From the NCBI GenBank assembly GCA_029934915.1, contig JAOZLI010000008.1, positions 1-21,804 of the forward strand: a stretch of 21,804 nucleotides of DNA, written 5' to 3'. Below the pieces are notes generated by a model. It was not told the origin of the DNA and did not search any database. It saw nothing but the letters and a program-made list of their open reading frames with translations. The position numbers and the translations under genes are program-made. The stretch comes from Desulfocapsa sp. Lineage in GTDB: Bacteria > Desulfobacterota > Desulfobulbia > Desulfobulbales > Desulfocapsaceae. Shown piece by piece: positions 1-9,300 of the stretch (its first letter is position 1; each line of letters opens with the position of its first letter).

Positions 1-76
1 TCTCTCCCCGAAAATTTTTTGTTAGAATTGCGGTAGCCTTCACTTGTCGTTTTGCGCATACATAATGTAATAACTA

Positions 77-126
77 TTCAGCAGGGCCCCATATCCGGGG
101 AACATCATACTGAATTGTTTTTTCTA
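77..126 (+). terminator. Possible bulged rho-independent terminator
   Basis: TTCAG (77-81) pairs with CTGAA (110-114), and inside it CCCC (87-90) pairs with GGGG (97-100). A T-rich run follows (TTGTTTTTT, from 115). The two helices are separated by unpaired bases on both sides, so the structure is weak. It would end a gene lying left of the window. Confidence 0.22.
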
Positions 127-407
127 AATTCGGTCAACATATTTTAACTGTTGACTCCGAACCAAGCTACACGATTAAGGTCAGCAAATCAAATTTTCTT
201 GAAATTCTAGTAGGATAATAATTATAACGGACTGTTGCATGCATAACTACAAGACAGGGAATCGCGTACTCTTGCAACTTGATAAAGAGTTTCCTTGGAG
301 GTCGATGAAATAGGGACGGCGGTTCGACTCCTTAGTCGTCATTAACTTTTCTTATGTTTTCTGGCTTTTGGGTGCCAGTCACTTTCGCAACGATTCATTG
401 TCTGGTT

Positions 408-458
408 CACAGAGGGAATAATTTCTAAAGATCTGCTCCTGAAATTAATTCCTCTGTG
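408..458. repeat. Long perfect-looking hairpin in the leader region
   Basis: The left arm 408-425 (starting CACAGAGGG) pairs with the right arm 441-458 (ending CCTCTGTG). There is one mismatch (418/448) and one G-T wobble over 18 pairs, around a 15-nt loop. No T-tract follows, so it is not a canonical terminator. It could be an mRNA processing or stability element, a binding site, or a remnant of a palindromic repeat. Confidence 0.55.
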
Positions 459-543
459 ACTATGGATGATATGTGGCCGGAAGAGTGAAAACTCGAATTG
501 GTAGAAGCCTTGGTTGGGAAGGAGAGTTAAAGCAAGTCGGAAA

Positions 544-684
544 ATGGCCTATTCTTTCTCTGATTTGCTAGGCAAAAGACCTAATAACGATAAGCACCGT
601 TATAGATATTACGACAATACCAATAAATACAAAAATGTTAAAAGGATGTCGCATGCACATAGACCTGTCAAAAAATTAAGCTAG
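544..684 (+). CDS. Candidate small basic ORF, unrecognised
   Basis: An ATG at 544 opens a 46-codon frame ending at TAG 682-684. The peptide begins MAYSFSDLLG and is rich in Lys, Arg, His, Tyr and Asn. No signal peptide, membrane helix or known domain is visible. A purine-rich GGAAGGAGAG lies about 19 nt upstream, which is too far for a good ribosome-binding site. It may be a chance ORF. It is listed because it is the only plus-strand frame of any note in the leader and is too short for routine gene calling. Confidence 0.13.
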   Translation: MAYSFSDLLGKRPNNDKHRYRYYDNTNKYKNVKRMSHAHRPVKKLS

Positions 685-1168
685 CTTCTAAAGAATTCTC
701 ATTAAGTGCCACTTTTATAACAGAGAGAGAGTAGTTTTGATATAGGTAGATATACTGGTTTTGCTAATGTTTTATGAAAATAGTCAAACTGACTAGTTCG
801 CATCCCAGATCATCAGAAAAATCTCTTGTATTATCTACCAGATCTCCATCTAAAAAAGCTTTTGACCTTGCAAATATGTCTTTGTAGTTATCATGATACA
901 CCTCCATATAAAATGTTTTTGGTGATGCCCTCCCTCTACCCTCATAGCAATCATTCCTCCAGGTAACACAAGGAGGAGTACAATGGAGGTGGATTCCAAC
1001 ACCACTCTCTTCAAAATAAGAGAAGGCCGAACTTCCCAAAAGACGAAACCATAACAATGAAGGTTTAGCAATACTTCTCAAATAAATTTGACATTCATTT
1101 TTTCAGAACATAGACTGATAAATGAAGCGTAACCATCAAACTGAATCAATCGGCTAGGAGGCTGGGTA

Positions 1169-2071
1169 ATGAAACAATTGCCAAAGATCGTAACTACTAT
1201 TCTTCTTATATTTGCCCTTGGAATGGCCATCGCATCTCCTGCAATGGGTGCCACCAAAATTGGAGTCCTGGCAAAACGCGGTGCAGAAAAAGCCATGGCA
1301 CAATGGGGGCCCACCGCCAATTATCTCACCAAAAAGTTGGGTAGTAAGGTCACAATTATACCGTTAACATTTGAAGAAATCGAACCAGCCATAAAAGCCA
1401 AGGAGATCGATTTCCTCCTGGCGAATTCTTCATTCTATGCGCTTATGAAAGAAAAACATGGACTCAAAGCCATGCTTACACTGATGAATGAGCGGATGGG
1501 CTACCCCCTGCATGAATTTGGCGGCGTTCTCATTTCCCGAAAAGGCAGTGGTATCAAAACAATCGCTCAGATGAAAGGAAAGCGTTTTATGTGCGTTAAG
1601 TACTCCTCCTTTGGTGGTGGTCAGATGGCCTGGCGCCTGTTATTGAAAAATAAAATTAACCCCAAAAGAAATCTTGCAAATTTTACAGAAGGAAAGACCC
1701 ATGACAATGTTGTTATGGCTGTAAAAAACGGGTCTACCGACGTGGGAACGGTACGTACGGATACCCTGGAACAAATGCAGGCTGAAGGCATTATTAAGCT
1801 CAGTGATTTCAATATTATTAACCAGATAAATGATTCATTTCCCTTTGTTCATTCCACCATTCTCTACCCCGAATGGCCGCTGGCTGTGTTACCTCATATT
1901 AATAAAGATCGAGCGAAGAAACTCGCTAAAGCTCTCAAGCTGATGCCCCAGAACGCCCCGGCCATGAAGGCCGCTGGCATTACAGCCTGGACTTACGCAG
2001 CTAACTACACACCGGTTACCGAATGCTTGACAGATATCGGATATGGTTCTTTAAAAAAAAATATAAAATAA
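1169..2071 (+). CDS. PhnD-family periplasmic substrate-binding protein
   Basis: This 300-residue secreted solute-binding protein has a clear signal peptide: a basic start MKQLPK, a hydrophobic core to about residue 24, and likely cleavage after ASPAMGA. The mature part begins KIGVLAKRGAEKAM and continues with the type-2 binding-protein pattern of the phosphate/phosphite/phosphonate (PhnD) family, such as the segments DFLLANSSFYALM, GVLISRKGSGI and VGTVRTDTLEQM. Family members bind oxyanions in the periplasm and usually feed an ABC permease. No phnC or phnE neighbour exists here; the next gene is an MCP. This suggests that the protein presents ligand to a receptor rather than to a transporter, which is an inference. 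The start is fixed by AGGAGG (1156-1161), seven bases before the ATG. The ligand cannot be told from sequence alone. Confidence 0.88.
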   Translation: MKQLPKIVTTILLIFALGMAIASPAMGATKIGVLAKRGAEKAMAQWGPTANYLTKKLGSKVTIIPLTFEEIEPAIKAKEIDFLLANSSFYALMKEKHGLKAMLTLMNERMGYPLHEFGGVLISRKGSGIKTIAQMKGKRFMCVKYSSFGGGQMAWRLLLKNKINPKRNLANFTEGKTHDNVVMAVKNGSTDVGTVRTDTLEQMQAEGIIKLSDFNIINQINDSFPFVHSTILYPEWPLAVLPHINKDRAKKLAKALKLMPQNAPAMKAAGITAWTYAANYTPVTECLTDIGYGSLKKNIK

Positions 2072-2202
2072 TTGTTCATAAAATGGAGCGGGCAGATTCC
2101 CTTTAACTGACCTGTCCCCCTTTGCACCGATTGCGAAAAAAAATAATCATTTCAATTATACATCATAAACGAGTAATAAAACCTCTACACAGGAGTTGAC
2201 TG

Positions 2203-4629
2203 ATGTTTAACAAGTTAAGTCTTCGAGTAAAACTGATCGGTGTTATTTTATCGGCGGTTACTGTATCTCTCATCATTATGACTGCTGTTATTGCCTATAA
2301 AGCCCAACAGGCTTCCCAAAAGGACGGTTTTGACAGGGTTGATCAGATTGCCTATCGATATGCTGCTGAAGCCGAAAGTGACATCGGAAACGTAACAAGT
2401 ATTGCCAAACGAATGGCCGCGAGCATTTCAAACCTGCGAACTCGTGGTGTCGATCGAGAGACACTTGACAGTGTTATGCGTGGTGTTCTTGAACGAAAGA
2501 AGAGTTATATTTCCGTATGGTCAGTGTGGGAACCCAATGCCCTTGATGGCCGGGATGCCGATTTTGAGGATGCCGTCGGCCACGATGAAACCGGTCGCTA
2601 CGTCCCTTCCTGGAACAGACATGGGGGTGAAATCGACGTAACACCACTCAAAAATTACACTACCGCAGAATATTATCTCTTAGCAAAAAATTCTAAAAAA
2701 CCGGTTGTTCTGGAGCCCTACCTCGGAGAGTTCAACGGTGAAAAAGTACTTATCGTTAACGCTACAGCCCCCATCAAATACAAAGGGAAAGTAGTCGGGG
2801 TAGCCGGCATTGAGTTTTCCCTAAAACCTCTTAACGTGAAATACAACGCTCTGAAGCCGTATGAAACGGGTACAATCTACATCTTTTCCAACAAAGCTAA
2901 TGTTATTTCCCATCCTAAGGATAATCGTATTGGTAAATCCTATCTGGAAGGAAACCCATGGTTAAAGGCATATATGGGAACCATGGCATCAGGACAGGGT
3001 TTCAGTTACTCTGAAAAGTCAGAAAGTCTGGGCGGAATGGTGTACAGACGAAACGTGCCAATCCCCATTGCCGGTAGCAGATCTACCTGGTCGATAATGG
3101 TCAATGTTCCATATAGCACTTTTCTCGCCCCTGCATATAAGATCAGGAATCTGACCATTGGTTTTGGCCTCGGAACTCTGGTGCTTCTTGCGGGAATTTT
3201 GTTCCTGGCCGCCAATGCCATTACCAAACCCATTGTTGCTATTGCTAATGTTGTTCGAGAAGTATCAACAGAACACGATCTAACCCTGGAAGTACCTGTA
3301 CGAAGTCAAGATGAAATTGGCACAATGGCGCAGGAATTCAACAATATGCTCGGTGAGTTGCGATCGGCCTTTACAGAAGTAAACAAAGCAAGTGAAGGAG
3401 TAAGTACGGGTGCTTCAGAGATGGCCAGTCGAGCAAGCGCCAACCGGGATAGAGCTGAGAACGAACTGGCTCAGGCCCAAAAGTCACAGGAACTGATCAC
3501 ACAGATGAGTGCTACATCTGCACAGGTATCGCTAGCCTCTACAGAGCAGGAAGAAACTGCACGTAGATCCCAGGAAACAGTGACCACTCTGGTTGAATCG
3601 ATGGAATCTGTAACCAAAGCCGTCGGCAGGCAGAGTGAAGAGGCAGACACAGCTACAAGCCGTGTTGCTGAAATGGGTGAAACTGGTGCCAAGGTTGTGC
3701 AGACATCCACGCAACAGGGAGAAACGGTGATTGAAGTTACCTCCTCCATGGATAAAATTTCCACAGCTGTTCAAAACATGGCTGAGGCGGTAAGCAGTGC
3801 CAACGAACATGGAGAAGAATCGCTTCAAGCTGCCGATGATGGTAGACAAGCCGTTGAAGATACTGTTTCCGGTATGCATTCCATTGCTGAATCTTCGGAT
3901 CAGATCTCTGAGATTATTGGCGTTATTACAGAAATCGCTGAACAAACCAACTTGCTTGCCCTGAATGCGGCCATTGAGGCTGCCCGTGCTGGAGAACATG
4001 GAAAAGGTTTTGCCGTTGTTGCCGACGAAGTTGGTAAACTTGCCCAGCGCTCCTCTGAAGCAGCCAAAGAGATTACTCAGCTCATTAAAGATTCCAGTAA
4101 CCGTGTTGCCGACGGAACGAAAAATAGCCAGGCTCTGCAATCATCACTGGTAAAAATTGTTGCAAGTGGACGAAATAATATGCAATCCATTGAGGAGATT
4201 TCCTCTGCTGCAGAAATCGTTGAAACGGATATCCAATCTGTACAAACCCTGGTTGGAGAACTGAATACTCTAGCCAAAGAAATTACCACAATGGCTGGTG
4301 AGCAGGGTTCTCGTCGTCTTGCAGCAGAAGAAGCACTGGGCGCCATGGTTCAGCAGTCACAAATCATTAGTGCACTGGTTGCAGAATCACAGCATGGTGC
4401 GGGAACGATCCAGTCAGATATGGATGGTATTGTTGAACAAACCAGCGACATGGGTGCAAGAGTTGATATACAGCAAAAAAATTCGGATGAAGCCATGACG
4501 ATTGCTGCTGAATCTGCGACTGGTGCTCAGCAGACCATGGAAGGTGCGGGTACGGTTGTTGGACTGACAGAGTCCCTGCAAAACCTGTCGCAACAACTGG
4601 TTAAAGAAGTTGAGAAGTTCAAAATCTGA
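2203..4629 (+). CDS. Methyl-accepting chemotaxis protein with dCache sensor
   Basis: This 808-residue transmembrane chemoreceptor has TM1 at about 10-33, a large periplasmic double-Cache-like domain (about 35-315; landmarks [17 protein letters not shown] and [11 protein letters not shown]), TM2 at about 317-340, HAMP from about 341 (TKPI to the [13 protein letters not shown] motif), then a long coiled-coil signalling domain. The conserved hairpin tip, with [20 protein letters not shown], begins near residue 577 and marks the CheA/CheW contact site. The C terminus ends KEVEKFKI and has no NWETF-type CheR/CheB tether. The typical RxWY amino-acid-binding motif of dCache_1AA is not evident, so the ligand is unknown. 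AGGAG (2191-2195) precedes the ATG by seven bases. It is 131 bp downstream of the PhnD-like gene, a likely partner. A palindromic repeat begins inside its stop codon. Confidence 0.96.
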   Translation: MFNKLSLRVKLIGVILSAVTVSLIIMTAVIAYKAQQASQKDGFDRVDQIAYRYAAEAESDIGNVTSIAKRMAASISNLRTRGVDRETLDSVMRGVLERKKSYISVWSVWEPNALDGRDADFEDAVGHDETGRYVPSWNRHGGEIDVTPLKNYTTAEYYLLAKNSKKPVVLEPYLGEFNGEKVLIVNATAPIKYKGKVVGVAGIEFSLKPLNVKYNALKPYETGTIYIFSNKANVISHPKDNRIGKSYLEGNPWLKAYMGTMASGQGFSYSEKSESLGGMVYRRNVPIPIAGSRSTWSIMVNVPYSTFLAPAYKIRNLTIGFGLGTLVLLAGILFLAANAITKPIVAIANVVREVSTEHDLTLEVPVRSQDEIGTMAQEFNNMLGELRSAFTEVNKASEGVSTGASEMASRASANRDRAENELAQAQKSQELITQMSATSAQVSLASTEQEETARRSQETVTTLVESMESVTKAVGRQSEEADTATSRVAEMGETGAKVVQTSTQQGETVIEVTSSMDKISTAVQNMAEAVSSANEHGEESLQAADDGRQAVEDTVSGMHSIAESSDQISEIIGVITEIAEQTNLLALNAAIEAARAGEHGKGFAVVADEVGKLAQRSSEAAKEITQLIKDSSNRVADGTKNSQALQSSLVKIVASGRNNMQSIEEISSAAEIVETDIQSVQTLVGELNTLAKEITTMAGEQGSRRLAAEEALGAMVQQSQIISALVAESQHGAGTIQSDMDGIVEQTSDMGARVDIQQKNSDEAMTIAAESATGAQQTMEGAGTVVGLTESLQNLSQQLVKEVEKFKI

Positions 4630-4753
4630 TGGCGTCGTAAAAACTCTTCATCTGCTTCGTCACTGCAAATTTACTGTCACTGCGGCGTACCTAAGTACGC
4701 CTCATTCTAGTAAATTTACGTTCCTCGCATATGAAGTTTTTTACTTAGCCATC
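4628..4753. repeat. 126-bp imperfect palindromic repeat, copy 1
   Basis: The element begins GATGGC (4628-4633) and ends GCCATC (4748-4753), and its two halves are imperfect reverse complements. At its centre, GGCGTAC (4684-4690) and GTACGCC (4695-4701) flank a 4-bp spacer. Shared inner blocks such as GTAAATTTAC and CTTCAT appear on both arms. A second copy (16530-16646) matches 4637-4753 with about seven differences over 117 bp and no gaps. This looks like a small non-autonomous mobile or REP/MITE-like element able to form a long hairpin. Its first two bases are the last two of the MCP stop codon. It may also end transcription between the MCP and cheW. Confidence 0.85.
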
Positions 4754-4831
4754 TAACGTGTAGTTTTTTTACGAATTTAATATGCTCATATTGTGTGTGG
4801 ATAGAGAAACTCTATCTAGAGGAGAAATTCC

Positions 4832-5335
4832 ATGGCTGAGATATTTACAGGCGAAGGTCGGTCTGAGCAGGTTGAAAAAGAACAACTTATGCAATTGGTC
4901 GGGTTTTCGATCGGTAAGGAGCAGTTTGGTGTCGATATTCTTATGGTACAGGAGATTATTCGTTCGGCTCCAATCACTGCTGTTCCGAACTCGCCCGACT
5001 TTGTTGAAGGAGTTATCAACCTGCGTGGTAATATTATTCCTGTTATCGAGTTACGTAAACGCCTGAACCTGTATGAAGATAACGTAAATACGGACACCTG
5101 GATCCTGATCCTGAACATTGAAGGAAAGGTGACCGGATTTATTGTCGACTCGGTATCCAAAGTTTTAAAAATTCTGGAGAGCTCCATTGAGCCACCACCA
5201 GAGCTTGTTGTTGCCGGACTAAAAAGCCAATACATACAAGGTGTTTGTGATACCGGAACAGGAATTCTGATTATTCTTGATTTCAACCATATTCTGCTCG
5301 TTGAAGAATTACAGAAGTTGAAAGAGATAGCATAA
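4832..5335 (+). CDS. cheW: Chemotaxis adaptor protein CheW
   Basis: This 167-residue CheW-domain adaptor bridges receptors and the CheA P5 domain in the cytoplasmic array. After a variable charged N terminus, the CheW fold begins at about residue 22 (LVGFSIGKEQFGVDILMVQE). It continues through the conserved GVINLRGNIIPVIELRKRL segment and the ILILNIEGKVTGFIVDSV segment. It contains no other domain and its length is normal for the family. GAGGAG (4819-4824) lies seven bases before the ATG, a strong ribosome-binding site. It is the first gene of the cheW-receiver-HAMP-cheA operon and sits just after palindromic repeat copy 1. Confidence 0.96.
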   Translation: MAEIFTGEGRSEQVEKEQLMQLVGFSIGKEQFGVDILMVQEIIRSAPITAVPNSPDFVEGVINLRGNIIPVIELRKRLNLYEDNVNTDTWILILNIEGKVTGFIVDSVSKVLKILESSIEPPPELVVAGLKSQYIQGVCDTGTGILIILDFNHILLVEELQKLKEIA

Positions 5336-5397
5336 TTGCAGTAAACAAGAAAAGCAAAACGTTGCTGGTCTAATCTAAACAGGGTGGATACAAACCA

Positions 5398-5748
5398 ATG
5401 GGAAAACGCATTTTAATTGTTGACGACTCCTCAATGATGCGAAAAATGATAGCGAAAATCCTCCAACCAGAGGGGCACACCATCATTGGAGAAGCAAAAA
5501 ACGGGTTGGAAGCTATTGACTTATACAAGTCACTACAGCCTGATATTGTCACCATGGATATTACCATGCGGGATATGGATGGCCTGGAAGCAGCAAAAGA
5601 AATCTTCAGTTTTGATGATTCTGCTCAGATTATATTCCTTTCCAATCTTGATGAAGAAAAATATCGGGAAGAAGTGGAACGTCTTGGTGCCCTGGGGTTT
5701 GCCAATAAACACAAGGCTAAAGAGATTCTTGACATAATAAACAGGTAA
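5398..5748 (+). CDS. CheY-like single-domain response regulator
   Basis: This 116-residue stand-alone receiver has an acidic pocket D9/D10 (ILIVDDSS), phospho-acceptor D54 (VTMDITM), switch Ser82 (IIFLSNLD) and conserved Lys104. Two usually conserved prolines are altered: the residue in the DxxMP position is Arg58 (TMRDMDG), and Lys104 is followed by His instead of Pro (FANKHK). All residues needed for phosphorylation remain, so it is probably an active CheA target. It could act as a diffusible output or as a phosphate sink. With no output domain it resembles CheY, but flagellar-motor binding cannot be assumed, so I give no symbol. It lies 62 bp after cheW and 30 bp before the HAMP gene, in one operon with cheA. 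Confidence 0.93.
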   Translation: MGKRILIVDDSSMMRKMIAKILQPEGHTIIGEAKNGLEAIDLYKSLQPDIVTMDITMRDMDGLEAAKEIFSFDDSAQIIFLSNLDEEKYREEVERLGALGFANKHKAKEILDIINR

Positions 5749-5778
5749 ACGTTTACTGAAGTAACTAATAATGCCTCC

Positions 5779-6366
5779 ATGAGAGCGAAAGTCGAGATGA
5801 ATAAGCAAGACAATTGCAAACAGAATCTAAAAAAGAAGGCTATGCTCTTTTTTAGCCTGTCTATACCATTAAGCCTTTTAATAATCGGAAGCATGCTCTA
5901 TGCGTCACAGGGGCAATCTGATAAGGGACTATGGGTGGCTTTGTTCGCTGCTGTACTATTGCTGGTGACACTGGTCCTGGGTTCGCTTTTTTTCCAGCGC
6001 AGTATAGTTGTTCCTCTACAGGAGCTGTGTTCTACTGTTCAGAGAATAAGCAATGGCGAATTTGATAATCCAGTCCAGATCAGAACGATGGATGAAATTG
6101 GTCAGGTAGGTGAAAGCGTCAACGACCTGGTAATAAATGTACAGGAAATTCTTCTCTATGCCTGGAACCACACACATAAAAACTTTACACCTCTCAAAGA
6201 ACTCCCGGCAGATCCTTCCCTGTTAAAAAACGAAATTGCCAAGATATACCGAGAAAATGAAAATATGAAGGAATTCCTGCTGACCTTCACGTATTTTGAA
6301 GTCAAACTGGAACATGAAAAAATGGTATCTGATACTCTGGATGATTCAAATGCTGACAATTCTTAA
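5779..6366 (+). CDS. Two-helix HAMP-only membrane protein (chemosensory operon)
   Basis: This inner-membrane protein of up to 195 residues has TM1 at about 21-43 and TM2 at about 51-72, with almost no periplasmic loop. A HAMP domain follows at about 72-126 (VVPLQELCSTVQRIS to MDEIGQVGESVNDL). The remaining ~70 residues are helical and charged and match no output domain I recognise. It has neither a kinase nor an MCP signalling domain, so it is a HAMP module without an obvious effector. A second protein of the same design lies at 15162-15677, and the two align through HAMP and the following helix. Its position between the receiver and cheA suggests an accessory part of the array. An in-frame ATG at 5797 (residue 7) is an equally possible start; neither has a strong ribosome-binding site. 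Confidence 0.85.
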   Translation: MRAKVEMNKQDNCKQNLKKKAMLFFSLSIPLSLLIIGSMLYASQGQSDKGLWVALFAAVLLLVTLVLGSLFFQRSIVVPLQELCSTVQRISNGEFDNPVQIRTMDEIGQVGESVNDLVINVQEILLYAWNHTHKNFTPLKELPADPSLLKNEIAKIYRENENMKEFLLTFTYFEVKLEHEKMVSDTLDDSNADNS

Positions 6367-6380
6367 GCAAGGCGACAACC

Positions 6381-9300
6381 ATGGCTGACTTATCAATGTT
6401 ACCGGATTTTATAGACGAAGCAGTTGAGCACCTCGAAGAATTAGAGAGCTCTCTCCTGCGTCTTGAGACCCAGCGTGAAGATGCTGATGTACTCAACGAT
6501 ATCTTCAGATCGATGCATACGATTAAGGGTGCGGCTCAATTTGTCGGTATCGAACGAATCTCAGAACTCTCCCACAAGCTTGAAAACCTGCTGGATAATA
6601 TTCGCCAGGGAAAGCAAGAGCTGGATGAACCCTGTATAGACCTGCTTATTGCTGGTAAAGACAGAATTTCACAACTGGTTACTGAGCTTGAGAAATCCCA
6701 GGTAGAAGAAACTGAAATTGACGACCTCCTTCAGCGCATTGACAATGACGTGGAACCTGGAAGCGAGGCCATCGTCGAGATGGCCGTTCCTACTGAAATT
6801 GCACATCAATCGTGCTCTCTTCAAGCAGATGCCCAGGAAGAAGAACATGACGAAGAACTGTATAATATCTTTCTGGAACAGCTTCAGGAAAAAATTCCTT
6901 TTTTACAATCCCAAATAGACACACTTGCTACCACAACAGCAAAACAGGACATCCTGACCCATTGCGGTAATGGTATTAAGAACCTTCTCTCTTCTGCCAA
7001 CTATATGGGGTATGAAAGACTCAACCAGCATTATAAAGAATGGCAAATAAAAATCGAAGATGTCCTGACTCAGTTATCTGCTGATCAGCAACCAGACCTG
7101 AGCTTTATGCAGAGCTTTCTTGATGAAATTATCACTGTTTATCCACAGGCAATGGAGAATATCACAGTCAGCACTGAGGATGGGATCACAGATGCCCTTG
7201 ATTCTCTTTTTTCAGATACTCCGGAAGAAACACCGCAAGCATCCTCCACAGATGCAGGCGCTGATCTCGAATCCGCTCTGAACTCAGCCTTTATTGATAA
7301 CTTTGGCGAATCTTCTGAGGAAGTGACGGAAAGCAGTACACCACCCGCAGAGCTAGAAAATGAGGCTCTTGCAGAAGAATATGATGAGGAGTTACTTGAA
7401 ATTTTCATGACCCAACTCCAGGAAAAAATTCCATTCTTACAATCCCAGATCACTGAAATTGCAACGACAACAGATAAGGAAGAAGTACTAGACCATTGCA
7501 CCAAGGCCATTACAAGTCTTCAATCTTCTGCCAATTACATGGGATATGAGAAGCTCAACAGCCATTATGTGCATTGGCTGAATGCACTTGAACAGGCCAG
7601 GGGGCAACTCAGGAGCGGCCAGCACCTCGACATTGGTTTCATGCAGGCATTTATCGATACAATCAACAAGACCTATCCGCAAGACACCGAAAATATCGTT
7701 CAACCTGCTGACGATAGCGACGATTTAGATGCAGCTCTGGAATCGGTATTAAGTGATGGATTTTCAGGATCCCTTGGAGAAATAGAAGAAAAAAGCAAAC
7801 CTGAGCTTCTTGAGAATGAGACGCTGGCAGAAGAGTACGATGAGGAATTACTGAGCATCTTCATCAATCAACTCCAGGAAAACATCCCCCTATTACAATC
7901 TCAGATAGCAAAACTTGCAACATCTGCCAATAAGCAGGAAGTTCTCAGCCACTGCCACGAGACAATCAAAAGCCTGTATTCCTCTGCAAACTATATGGGC
8001 TATGGGAAGCTTAGCAACCACTACAATATATGGAAGGAAGAGCTTAAAACTGCAGTAACAGGTCTCCAGAACGGACAGGAGCCTGATCTTGCGTTTATGC
8101 AAAATCGTATCGATGAAGTCGTTACCGCCTATCCACAAGCCATAGAAACCGTAACACAGGTAACTGCCTCCGATCCCGATGATGAATTTGAGGATATTAC
8201 GGAAACCATCGGTTCCATGCTAAGTGTTCGACCACCTGAAGATCCAGTCAAAGAAGCTCAGACAAAAGAGAATCCTGAAGATATTACAATGCTGCCGGAG
8301 CGACAGACCGAAGAGGACGATGAGGCTCTCTTCAGCAAACTGAGCAATGCCCTGGAAGCTTCGCTTAATCAGGAGGAGAATATTCCATTAACACCGATGC
8401 ATGGTGTCATAGAAGAGATGGTCACTCCGAAAAAGGTTGAACCAAAGCCCTCTACTCCAAAATCCGCAAGTGCTGCAGAACCCGAAAAAACAAAACCTCA
8501 GCAGCAAGTGCAACCTGCCGAAAAGAAAGCGCCTGCCAAAATCAAACAGAGTATGCGGGTTGATACGGACAAAATCGACTTTTTGATGAACCAGGTTGGT
8601 GAGCTGGTGGTAAGTCGAGCCTATTTTGCACAGCTTTTTGCTGAAATGAGGGGATTACAACAGCACTTGTTAGATAATCTCAACCTCACCAAGAGCGAAT
8701 TAAAACCACTCAATGAATTTGCTTTCAGGCTGGGAGAAGCTGGAGTTGCACTTGGTCGGGTATCCAATGAGCTCCAGGAAGGCGTTATGAAAGTACGGAT
8801 GCTGCCCATCGACCATCTATTCAAACGCTTTCCGCGCCTGATACGTGATCTTGTTCACAAGAGTGACAAGAAGGTCGACTTAAAAACCAGAGGAGAAGAA
8901 ACAGAACTGGACAAAATGGTGGTGGAAGAAATCTCCGATCCGCTCATTCATATCCTGCGTAATGCCGTTGACCATGGCATCGAAAGTGCCGAAGAGAGAA
9001 TACGACAGGGTAAGCCGGAAACTGGCACCATTACCTTGGAAGCCTATCATGAAAGTGATCATATCGTCATTGATGTAACCGATGACGGCAGAGGAATTGA
9101 TTTCAAGCGTATCAAAGACAAGGCGCTGGCAAAGGGTCTCTACTCAGCAAGCGAACTCAATCGTATGACTGAGTCGGAAGTGAAACATCTTATCATGCAG
9201 CCCGGATTTTCCACTGCAGAAAAAACGACCAAGACCTCTGGGCGTGGCGTCGGCATGGATGTGGTGAAGAAGAATATCGAAAAGCTTAACGGAAGCATTG

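Larger units (their letters stand above)
1..1168. other. Gene-poor region upstream of the binding-protein gene
   Basis: I see no convincing protein or RNA gene in this stretch. It contains a possible bulged terminator (77-126), a strong 18-bp-stem hairpin (408-458) and a weak small ORF (544-684). The only longer ORFs are two minus-strand frames between 764 and 1081. They overlap each other, start with TTG and have no recognisable domain. The short GGTTCGACTCC segment near 320 resembles a tRNA T-loop, but no T-stem or other tRNA arms can be built around it. The region may hold the promoter of the operon beginning at 1169, but I could not pick a reliable -35/-10 pair. Confidence 0.5.

Noticed and set aside
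308..345. tRNA-like GGTTCGACTCC segment
   Set aside because: The flanking bases do not form a 5-bp T-stem, and no anticodon, D-arm or acceptor arm can be built upstream. No tmRNA tag reading frame is visible either.
842..905. Minus-strand GGAGG plus ATG giving a 14-residue peptide
   Set aside because: The ribosome-binding site looks good, but 14 codons with no downstream minus-strand gene give no reason to call a leader peptide.
764..1081. Minus-strand ORF of 105 codons, and an overlapping 73-codon frame in the same place
   Set aside because: Both begin with TTG without a ribosome-binding site, they overlap each other, and neither shows a recognisable domain. They look like chance frames or at most old debris.
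2072..2202. Sigma-54 promoter upstream of the MCP (TTGCACCGATTGC)
   Set aside because: No GG lies at the required ten-base spacing before the GC, so the -24/-12 pattern is not met.
3532..4140. 202-codon minus-strand ORF inside the MCP gene
   Set aside because: It is antisense to the highly conserved MCP signalling domain. Its open frame follows from codon bias of the real gene.
4628..4753. CRISPR-like repeat
   Set aside because: There are only two distant palindromic copies, with no short regularly spaced repeats, no spacers and no cas genes.
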